NCBI RefSeq assembly: GCF_038630985.1
Contig: NZ_CP152049.1
Coordinates: 3,863,501 to 3,927,500 of the forward strand
DNA: 64,000 nucleotides
Source of the DNA: Paenibacillus sp. FSL H8-0548
GTDB lineage: Bacteria > Bacillota > Bacilli > Paenibacillales > Paenibacillaceae
Direction: 5' to 3'
Shown here: positions 34,828 through 41,059 of the stretch, in pieces
Position numbering within the stretch: the first letter of the stretch is position 1
Layout: each line of letters opens with the position of its first letter
Made by a program: the position numbers and the translations under genes
The notes under the pieces: generated by a model
What the model was told of the DNA's origin: nothing
The model's database searches: none
Seen by the model: the letters and a program-made list of their open reading frames with translations, nothing else

Positions 34828-35807
34828 ACGTACTCATCCTCCCAATGATCATTGATCCAATTACAGCCAAACAACGATTGATCGATAATGTCGCAAAAAA
34901 TATCTTCGCTATCTAAATTATCTCTTAAACGAACCGCAAAATGCAACGCCACATCCAGCAGTCGCAATTTCATCAGTGAAGGCAGCTTTATTAGCTCTTG
35001 CTCGGATAGCTGCAAAGAATCCTTGAAGCCTTTAATCAACTGCCGCAACTTGACTTGGAAATGTTGATCCCCCGGTTTAATTAAATCAACAACGATGACA
35101 GCAAGCTCCATTGCTCTTACGTCAATCGTAGTAAATTCAAAGTCGAGTACGCCAATAATGTCATTTCCATTCGAGACCGTATTGTTAAATACTAAGTCGC
35201 CGTGAATCCACTGCTTGGGCAATAGACTAAGCTGAGCGCATTCCAAAACAAGACTTTCCCTTTCTTTGTTAAGCGCGACAAAGCTTGCTCTTCTTTTTCT
35301 CAGCTCCTCTGATCGATCTGACATAGATAAAAAAGTAAGAGCATTCATCGAAGCATAGGTTTCTTCCAATAAATAATAAGGTGTATACAAGGGCTTCTGT
35401 GTTGGCTGAATTCGGCTTAATGCTCGGATAAGCTCAGCAGCAGTATGACCCAAAGCATAAACATGAGCAGGATTAGATATCGATGGCCTATTACCTTCAA
35501 TATATCGAAAAAGTGACGACAGTGTTCCATCATCCGCTATGCTAACGGTATCTCCGCTTCTATTGCTAACAGGAATTGGAACTTGAAAGGAGAGCTGCTG
35601 CTCATTCAATTGCTTCAGCACCTCATGCTCAAGTCTGACTATTTCCGCATCTTTATGATTATTATAAATGCGCAGTACATATTTCTGCTCGCCTGAAGTA
35701 ATGATGCGCGTAGTATTATTCATTCCACTTTCTCGGTTCTCTACCTCACAGGGCAGATCCAATCTATATTCTTTCAAATATTTCGTGAAATCGATCGTAT
35801 CATTCAA
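34824..35807 (-). CDS. APH-family phosphotransferase
   Basis: Aminoglycoside/homoserine kinase-fold protein of 327 residues. The catalytic loop is WIHGDLVFNNTVSNG and the metal-binding motif GVLDFEFTTID. N-terminal KYVLRIYNN contains the ATP-contacting Lys. Residues between resemble small-molecule kinases (homoserine, choline, methylthioribose, spore CotS-like) more than true resistance enzymes. The start is TTG, 11 nt after AGGAGG, so translation may be modest. It is coupled to the ChbG-like gene. The substrate cannot be assigned. Confidence 0.82.
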   Translation of the reverse strand: MNDTIDFTKYLKEYRLDLPCEVENRESGMNNTTRIITSGEQKYVLRIYNNHKDAEIVRLEHEVLKQLNEQQLSFQVPIPVSNRSGDTVSIADDGTLSSLFRYIEGNRPSISNPAHVYALGHTAAELIRALSRIQPTQKPLYTPYYLLEETYASMNALTFLSMSDRSEELRKRRASFVALNKERESLVLECAQLSLLPKQWIHGDLVFNNTVSNGNDIIGVLDFEFTTIDVRAMELAVIVVDLIKPGDQHFQVKLRQLIKGFKDSLQLSEQELIKLPSLMKLRLLDVALHFAVRLRDNLDSEDIFCDIIDQSLFGCNWINDHWEDEYV

Positions 35808-35822
35808 ATCGAATGCTCCCTC

Positions 35823-36494
35823 CTATTCTGCATGCAGCAATCGACTCAATCGCTTGCCTAGCTGATCCTGCCAACTGGCTGCCAGCTCTTCTACCTCTAG
35901 CAGCTCGCGAATACCGCTTAGGTCATCTTTATCGATATACATAATTCGATTTGCTTCTGAGATGGTTTTGCCAGCCGGATGTCTATGTATAACAGTAAAT
36001 GTTGTTCCCGTCTTAATATTTCCCGCTTGCAGCACTCGGAAATAAAATCCGGTATATCCCTTTTGTTGAACATGAACCGGCAGCTCTGGCAGTTCATGTC
36101 TTAAACCAAGCTTATAGCAGGGCTGCCTCGGCTGACTTACCTGGAGAATAATTTCGCCAGCTTGCACAATATCGCCTATACATAAGTCGTCCTCTGTCCA
36201 GCTCGACAAGGTGAAGTTTTCACCGAAGGCTCCGTATTCAAATGATTTCTCCAGTTGTTCTCGCCAATAGGTGTAACGCTTCTCGAAATAGACACATACG
36301 GCTTTATCAGGGCCTCCATGATGTACCAAGTCTCCCTGTCCATCTCCATCCAGACCAGTCAGGCTAAGAGCATGCTTCACTTGTGAAGGCTGCTTGAAAA
36401 TACCGGATAATACTTCTTTCGAGCCGTGCGCAATCGCTACCGGCTTTCCAACATTAAGTGATATAAGTTTCGCCGTCTCATTATGCTGCAACAT
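35823..36494 (-). CDS. MOSC-domain protein (YiiM-like)
   Basis: A 223-residue MOSC domain protein. Conserved features include LDGDGQGDLVHHGGPDKAV near residues 49-67, GAFGENFTLSSW and QPRQPCYKLG with the conserved Cys thought to bind sulfur or the molybdenum cofactor. YiiM-like members reduce N-hydroxylated compounds such as 6-hydroxylaminopurine with molybdenum cofactor. AGGAGG is 11 nt upstream of the ATG. The APH-like gene follows by 15 nt. Confidence 0.87.
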   Translation of the reverse strand: MLQHNETAKLISLNVGKPVAIAHGSKEVLSGIFKQPSQVKHALSLTGLDGDGQGDLVHHGGPDKAVCVYFEKRYTYWREQLEKSFEYGAFGENFTLSSWTEDDLCIGDIVQAGEIILQVSQPRQPCYKLGLRHELPELPVHVQQKGYTGFYFRVLQAGNIKTGTTFTVIHRHPAGKTISEANRIMYIDKDDLSGIRELLEVEELAASWQDQLGKRLSRLLHAE

Positions 36495-36794
36495 GATTGC
36501 ATAATCCTCCTAAACGTTTCTCGTATTCGACTATTATAATCGGGATAGGGAGAAGTTGGCAAAGACATTTAATCACATTAATAATTAATATAGTTACATA
36601 TATAATTTAAATGGCATTCGACACTTTTTACTGCACCGTATTCCATCTCATGTCGAAAAGCTCTTGATTGTGTAGCTTATTGCGCTTCCCCGGGAAATGT
36701 TTTCGAAATAGTTTGAATATTTCCTACAATTGACTGAATTTATTTCCCGAATTATAATGCGATTATTTAATGAATAGAGACTATCGCTTGCATC
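36495..36794. other. AT-rich intergenic stretch
   Basis: No convincing ORF, tRNA or terminator was found between the MOSC gene and the composite repeat. It contains a very AT-rich patch near 36560-36615 and presumably holds the MOSC promoter. Confidence 0.5.
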
Positions 36795-36893
36795 AAGGTG
36801 AAACGGCTGTCGCCGTCCTTTGGCGGCGCTGCGCGTTTCATTTCGGAGAAATATAGAGAAAGCATGGCGAAAGGATATACTTTCCTATATTTC
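36795..36893 (+). repeat. Composite two-hairpin palindromic repeat, long copy
   Basis: A 99-bp element built from two adjacent hairpins. The first has outer arms TGAAACG/CGTTTCA with an inner GC-rich CGCCG/GGCGG helix. The second has GAAATATAG and CTATATTTC, extended by GAAAG/CTTTC. The two ends, AAGGTGAAAC and TATACTTTCCTATATTT, recur adjacent to each other in inverse orientation at 41009-41036. This looks like a REP- or MITE-like element. No ORF lies inside. Confidence 0.6.
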
Positions 36894-36937
36894 AAAAAAA
36901 GCTGTCTCTTCAGGCGATTCGCCTTCTGAGACAGCTT
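36894..36937 (-). terminator. Terminator of tethered receiver gene
   Basis: Minus strand AAGCTGTCTC and GAGACAGCTT with an inner AGGCG/CGCCT helix and seven T. Confidence 0.85.
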
Positions 36938-36958
36938 CGACTAACTGCTTACAGTTCA

Positions 36959-37555
36959 TTATGCTTGCACGAGGATCGGCTTAGGCTCCACTAGATGAAT
37001 AACCTCCTCCTGCAGCTCAATAATATCAAATGGTTTCATAAAGCAATCGCTAATACCGAGTTTTTCGGCCTCTTCTAGTTGGGCAGGATCAGCATATCCG
37101 GTAATTAAAATAACAGGTACCGCCTGCGACAATTCCCTTAGATCACGCAATATCTCGATTCCATCTCTATCCGGCATTTTCAAATCAAGCAGCACGCAAT
37201 TCGGCATCTCCTGTTGAAACAGCTCCAATGCTTGAGCCCCATTCGCTGCTTCAAAAACGTTAAAGCCAAGAGACGTGAACAATTCGTTGAGCATAGACCG
37301 CAAGGAAGTATTGTCATCAACGACCAAAATGGTATAGTTTTTTTCTCGCACTGATTGATAATTTGTTGAGCTAGATTCACTTGCATTTTTACGCGTCCGC
37401 GTCATTATGCGTTGGGTTGATAAAGTACTCGTTGGCACAATCGGAGCATGCGCATCGGATAGCTGCTGAGCTTTTTTCACTGTTCGCTGATAGTAGAGCA
37501 CAAACAATAAGGCAATAAGAAGGGCAGCGGCGATAAGTATGTAGAAGAAAATCAA
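36959..37555 (-). CDS. Membrane-tethered single-domain response regulator
   Basis: A 198-residue protein with one N-terminal transmembrane helix (residues 2-22), a Ser/Thr/Arg-rich linker to about residue 72 and a CheY/Spo0F-like receiver. The receiver shows the acidic pair in ILVVDDN, the phosphoacceptor Asp in VLLDLKMPDRDG, Thr in ITGYAD and Lys in MKPFD. There is no output domain. Membrane tethering of a lone receiver is unusual. It could act as a phosphorelay intermediate or phosphate sink near a sensor kinase, but no kinase is adjacent. The start is TTG, 8 nt after AAGGAG. Confidence 0.82.
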   Translation of the reverse strand: MIFFYILIAAALLIALLFVLYYQRTVKKAQQLSDAHAPIVPTSTLSTQRIMTRTRKNASESSSTNYQSVREKNYTILVVDDNTSLRSMLNELFTSLGFNVFEAANGAQALELFQQEMPNCVLLDLKMPDRDGIEILRDLRELSQAVPVILITGYADPAQLEEAEKLGISDCFMKPFDIIELQEEVIHLVEPKPILVQA

Positions 37556-37618
37556 TATGTCGTCTCCTTAAAGCTTTGCAGCGTACAGCAGCTTAGCAGA
37601 AAATAGATTAGTAGCATA

Positions 37619-38230
37619 CTAGTCGTTAATAATCATTACACCTAAAGGCCCGTCGTCATTAATAATATCTTGAAGCTCGTAGACCGAAATAGGAAAATAC
37701 AGAAAACCATACACATACGCTGCCAGTTCATATAGTTGGAAATATACAACGAGCGAACGATCTGCAACATAATAATCCTGATCAGGCCGAATTTTCTGAA
37801 AGGGCTCCAATGTATCGATTTTTCTTGTCTTGATCTGAGCACTAACATTTGCGCTTATCCGGCCAACATAATCCGAGCCCGGCTTGAATAGCTGCGCCAA
37901 TGTGTAAGTTTGTCCAGTCGACTGCTTGAAGGTAAGCGATTGCTGCAGAGTCAATCCATGTGCTCCGCCCGTATACGCATAGTTAAATAACGATAGGCTG
38001 AGATAGTCCTTTTGATTTGTCTTTTGTTCAAAATACCCGAGCATCTGCGCTCTAGGATCGTCCAAAGAGCCTTGACTGTGTACAAGCTTCTGCACGGACT
38101 GATGAATCGTATCATTTATTTTCTTGTCCGCAGCCTCGCTTTTGCCTCCGCTAATATAAGGCAATGAAAGCTCTGCTTTTGGAAAAGCAGCCTTGGCGGT
38201 TTGAATAACGACAGGCGGTTGAAATGACAT
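37619..38230 (-). CDS. DUF4163/DUF3298 (PdaC/RsiV-type) domain protein without signal peptide
   Basis: A 203-residue protein. The N-terminal DUF4163 part contains LSLPYISGGKSEAADKKIND and the DUF3298 part contains NYAYTGGAHGLTLQQSLTFK. These domains normally sit outside the membrane, as in anti-sigma factor RsiV, where they bind lysozyme, or in deacetylase PdaC. Here the protein begins MSFQPPVVIQTAKA and an in-frame stop lies six codons upstream, so no signal or transmembrane segment can be added. It is therefore probably cytoplasmic or exported by a nonstandard route. Function unknown. Confidence 0.8.
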   Translation of the reverse strand: MSFQPPVVIQTAKAAFPKAELSLPYISGGKSEAADKKINDTIHQSVQKLVHSQGSLDDPRAQMLGYFEQKTNQKDYLSLSLFNYAYTGGAHGLTLQQSLTFKQSTGQTYTLAQLFKPGSDYVGRISANVSAQIKTRKIDTLEPFQKIRPDQDYYVADRSLVVYFQLYELAAYVYGFLYFPISVYELQDIINDDGPLGVMIIND

Positions 38231-38248
38231 ATCGAGGACACCTTCCTA

Positions 38249-38758
38249 TTACGCAAGATGCTCCATTGTATGCAAGGTACGGCTCATTTCATACCAAATG
38301 ATCCCGCCATGCGACGAGCTCGAAACGCCGTGCAGCTGAAAGTTCTCCGCCATGTAAAATGGAATAAGATGCTCCTCGCACATTAAAATAATTTTTTCAA
38401 CTCCCGATGACTCGCACTGCTCAATTAGTTTATGGAGCAATAATCTGCCAAACCCTTTCCTTCGCTTATCCGCAGCAACCGCTACAGTTAGAATGCAAAA
38501 GTTTTTGCCTTGCGGTGCATCGGCCTGCGTTCCCTTCATCTCATCCCCACAGGAGCTCTGAGAGGTTCGTATACCGTTTGTAATGCCTACCATCTGCTCA
38601 CCATGCCATAGCGACCAGAAGTATGCGTGATAGTGCTCATAGCGGAACTGAAAGCCTGACAGTGAAGCGGCAGCCTCCGGTGAATAACAGCTTTGCTCGA
38701 GTGAAATGGCCGTTTCGAGCTCATCCTTCGCAATCAACCGCAGCTTAAGCTCGCTCAC
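38249..38758 (-). CDS. GNAT-family N-acetyltransferase
   Basis: A 169-residue GNAT. The acetyl-CoA binding motif A appears as VAVAADKRRKGFGRLLLHKL, preceded by FCILTVAV, and the C-terminal part has LMCEEHLIPFYMAENFQ. The GTG start overlaps the stop of the upstream ABC ATPase gene, so the two are translationally coupled. The overall shape recalls arylalkylamine-type acetyltransferases. The substrate is unknown. Confidence 0.82.
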   Translation of the reverse strand: MSELKLRLIAKDELETAISLEQSCYSPEAAASLSGFQFRYEHYHAYFWSLWHGEQMVGITNGIRTSQSSCGDEMKGTQADAPQGKNFCILTVAVAADKRRKGFGRLLLHKLIEQCESSGVEKIILMCEEHLIPFYMAENFQLHGVSSSSHGGIIWYEMSRTLHTMEHLA

Positions 38759-39480
38759 AGCAGCAACTTTTCCCTTGCTGTGAGTTTTCTGCCCGTAACA
38801 TCAAGCACGAGCTTCCCGTTTTTCAAGCCGAGTATCCGATCGGCAAAACGTTCAGCCCAATCACCCTGATGCATAATCGCAATAACGATTACACCTTGCT
38901 CCTTGCACAGCGCTTTCAAATCCGTCAACACCAGGTCAGCGGTATGTGGATCAAGCCCCGCTATGGGTTCATCAGCAGCAATGACCTTTGCGCCATGCAC
39001 AAGCGCCCTAGCGATCGCCATACGCTGACGTTCCCCTCCGCTAAGCGTGCTTGCTTTCTGATGTGCCTTATCGATGAGGCCGCGTTTTTCAATCATATCC
39101 ATTGCGCCCATATAATCATCATTGCGGACCATGCCTGTCCACCTGCGCCAAGCTGGCGTTTGCGTGACCGATCCGATAATAACATTTTTAAGTCCCGTCT
39201 TGTTTGGAAACAAAAAAGGCTTTTCTTCCACATAGGCAACCTGTTGCTTTACTTTAAGCTTTGCAGAGAATCCTTGCTTAAAGACGTCCTTGCCATCGAA
39301 TATGTAAGAGCCCTCCGTCCACTTTTCCTGTAAAGCAAGGCAGCGCAGCAGCATCGACTTGCCGCTTCCGCTTTCGCCTTTTATAGCGACAAAGTCTCCT
39401 GGATAAACCTCAAAGCTAATATCGTCAAGCACCTTTGGTCCACCTGGAATACGTTTGGATAAATTCTTTATTCTGATCAT
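38755..39480 (-). CDS. Orphan ABC transporter ATP-binding protein
   Basis: A 241-residue ATPase with Walker A GESGSGKSMLLR (about 35-46), signature LSGGERQRMAIARALVHG and Walker B VIAADEPIAGLD. The Q loop lies in QVAYVEEKPFLFPNKTG. It resembles PhnC- or LolD-type ATPases. No permease or binding-protein gene is near, and its neighbour is a coupled GNAT, so it may serve a distant permease or act without transport. Divergent from the LexA-box promoter. Confidence 0.83.
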   Translation of the reverse strand: MIRIKNLSKRIPGGPKVLDDISFEVYPGDFVAIKGESGSGKSMLLRCLALQEKWTEGSYIFDGKDVFKQGFSAKLKVKQQVAYVEEKPFLFPNKTGLKNVIIGSVTQTPAWRRWTGMVRNDDYMGAMDMIEKRGLIDKAHQKASTLSGGERQRMAIARALVHGAKVIAADEPIAGLDPHTADLVLTDLKALCKEQGVIVIAIMHQGDWAERFADRILGLKNGKLVLDVTGRKLTAREKLLL

Positions 39481-39547
39481 TTTCCCGCTCTCCTTCTGTT
39501 TGCAGCAACTGCTTCTATGAATCTAGTTTACGTTAAACAAAAAACAG

Positions 39548-39598
39548 TTTCCATACGAACAAATGTTTGCTATAATAAAAAACAAGAACAAACGTTCT
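39548..39598 (+). promoter_or_regulatory. SOS promoter with two LexA boxes
   Basis: TTTCCA (39548-39553), a 17-bp spacer and a perfect TATAAT (39571-39576). LexA box 1, CGAACAAATGTTTG (39556-39569), fills the spacer. Box 2, AGAACAAACGTTCT (39585-39598), sits at the expected transcription start. Both match the Gram-positive consensus CGAACRNRYGTTYC closely. LexA binding is inferred from these matches. Confidence 0.78.
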
Positions 39599-39640
39599 AT
39601 TGATCGTCTAATTCAACCTTTTGGAGGAGGCCTGATCACC

Positions 39641-39865
39641 ATGAATAACATCTGCGAAAATTTCCGTTATGTAGAGAGTGGACGTCCTGAACGCGACCTA
39701 ACCTTTAAGTTTTACGCCGATGGACGGCTAATCATTATTGACAATGTAGCAGAGGAGGTGATCACCCCGAACGATTTGAAAGGTGCCAGTAAAGATTTTT
39801 ATGTTCGCAGGCGAATCGCCTTTATTAAAAATCAATTAATAGCCTCACAGCTTAAATATGCCTGA
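39641..39865 (+). CDS. 74-residue SOS-regulated hypothetical protein
   Basis: Small protein beginning MNNICENFRYVESGRPERDL, with a predicted beta-rich N-terminal half (LTFKFYADGRLIII) and a basic C-terminal helix (VRRRIAFIKNQLIAS). No family is recognised. GGAGGAGG lies before the ATG, about 10 nt away; in-frame upstream codons to 39563 overlap the promoter and are not used. Two LexA boxes strongly predict induction on DNA damage. Small LexA-controlled proteins of Bacilli include the division inhibitor YneA, but this protein has no transmembrane segment or LysM domain, so a different role is likely. Confidence 0.78.
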   Translation: MNNICENFRYVESGRPERDLTFKFYADGRLIIIDNVAEEVITPNDLKGASKDFYVRRRIAFIKNQLIASQLKYA

Positions 39866-39875
39866 TCAACAAGTC

Positions 39876-39906
39876 AAGGAGAGCCAGCAAGCTGCAGGCT
39901 CTCCTT
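39876..39906 (+). terminator. Hairpin after SOS gene
   Basis: AAGGAGAGCC and GGCTCTCCTT form a perfect 10-bp stem shortly after the stop codon. There is no U-tract. Confidence 0.5.
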
Positions 39907-39930
39907 AACGATGTTCAATCTTTAATGTCC

Positions 39931-40065
39931 TTAAGGAAGCTGTTTGTTAATTCCATTTAAACTAGGTGGACGCGTTGCCATCTTATCGATTTTAAGCTTC
40001 CCCGCATGCCCTCGATGGCCTGCTCGAGTACGATTATCGCTTTTACTGATATTATTAGTAGCCAA
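39931..40065 (-). CDS. 44-residue basic small protein, TTG start
   Basis: Minus-strand ORF of 44 residues, starting at a TTG placed 5 nt after GGAGGTGA, an almost complete anti-16S match. It begins MATNNISKSDNRTRAGHRGH and ends LNGINKQLP. The composition is Lys/Arg/Asn-rich with no membrane segment, reminiscent of small spore-associated proteins, but no family is recognised. It lies between the SOS gene and a HAD hydrolase gene. Confidence 0.6.
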   Translation of the reverse strand: MATNNISKSDNRTRAGHRGHAGKLKIDKMATRPPSLNGINKQLP

Positions 40066-40140
40066 TTCAATCACCTCCACTATCATTATGCCGATTTTTA
40101 TGGATAACTATGTAAAAAAAGCTTTAACAATCGCGATTTA

Positions 40141-40170
40141 TTGACTCCCCCCCTCCAATTGCGGTAGATT
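40141..40170 (+). promoter_or_regulatory. Possible promoter of HAD hydrolase gene
   Basis: TTGACT, 18-bp spacer, TAGATT, about 30 nt before the ribosome binding site. Moderate matches only. Confidence 0.4.
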
Positions 40171-40207
40171 GGTCATACAGTTTCAACTTCCGCAAAGGAG
40201 AGTTTAT

Positions 40208-40942
40208 ATGAAGCAACAAATTATGTTTGACCTGGATGATACGCTAATTCACTGTAACAAATATTTTTATTTGGTCATTGATCAATTCATTGATTCGATG
40301 ACTACTTGGTTTGGCAGCTCTCCTCTAGTCAGCGTGCAAGCTATCCGAGATAAGCAAATGGAAATCGATATTGCTGGAGTTGCCGTATTTGGTTTTAAGA
40401 GCGAGCATTTCCCCCAGTCCTTTGTAGATACCTATATTCATTTTTCGTATCTGACGGGACGCAAGCGCTCTACAGTGGAAGAAAATTTTTTATGGAAGCT
40501 TGGCTTGAGCGTTTACGAGCATGACACAGAGCCTTACCCCAATATGGAGCAAACATTGTTCTCATTAGCCGAAGCTGGACATGAGCTGCATCTGTATACG
40601 GGCGGCGAGCAGCCTATTCAGCGCCGGAAGATTGAAAAGATGAACTTAGAGCGTTATTTTGAATCTCGCATTTATATTCGCCGACTGAAAAATAGCGATG
40701 CATTGGAAAGCATCTTAACCAATGGCCTCTTTGATCGGAGCAGCACTTGGATGGTCGGCAACTCGATTCGCACAGATGTCGTTCCTGCACTAACGGCTGG
40801 GATTCATGCCATTCATATGCGTGCTGTAGCCGAATGGGAATTTAACGTTGTCCAAATCGAGGTTGAGCCAAAAGGGGCGTTCCTAACACTGGATCACCTG
40901 AAGGATGTGCCAGACGCGATTCATGGTTACGTCTTCCGCTGA
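40208..40942 (+). CDS. HAD-superfamily hydrolase
   Basis: A 244-residue haloacid dehalogenase-like phosphatase. The nucleophile motif is MFDLDDTLI, with Asp8 and Asp10. Motif II is LHLYTGG, and later WMVGNSIRTDVVPALTAG provides the conserved acidic Mg-binding loop. The cap lies between. AAAGGAG is well placed before the ATG at 40208. It stands alone before a long hairpin. The phosphorylated substrate is unknown. Confidence 0.85.
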   Translation: MKQQIMFDLDDTLIHCNKYFYLVIDQFIDSMTTWFGSSPLVSVQAIRDKQMEIDIAGVAVFGFKSEHFPQSFVDTYIHFSYLTGRKRSTVEENFLWKLGLSVYEHDTEPYPNMEQTLFSLAEAGHELHLYTGGEQPIQRRKIEKMNLERYFESRIYIRRLKNSDALESILTNGLFDRSSTWMVGNSIRTDVVPALTAGIHAIHMRAVAEWEFNVVQIEVEPKGAFLTLDHLKDVPDAIHGYVFR

Positions 40943-40958
40943 ACCTATATACTCAAAC

Positions 40959-41007
40959 AAATAGACCGTAATTTGCCTCTACGAATGAGGTAAATTACGG
41001 TCTATTT
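40959..41007. terminator. Long inverted repeat between HAD gene and topB
   Basis: Two 21-nt arms (40959-40979 and 40987-41007) pair along their full length with one G-U, around a 7-nt loop. They lie between convergent genes and likely terminate both, although no U-tract follows. The short repeat copy starts directly after. Confidence 0.6.
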
Positions 41008-41008
41008 C

Positions 41009-41036
41009 AAATATAGGAAAGTATAAGTTTCACCTT
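41009..41036 (-). repeat. Short inverse copy of the composite repeat
   Basis: On the minus strand AAGGTGAAAC, one base, then TATACTTTCCTATATTT. These are the two ends of the 36795-36893 element with the inner roughly 70 bp missing. Confidence 0.55.
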
Positions 41037-41059
41037 AGCTTCATTTAATTCATATTCAT

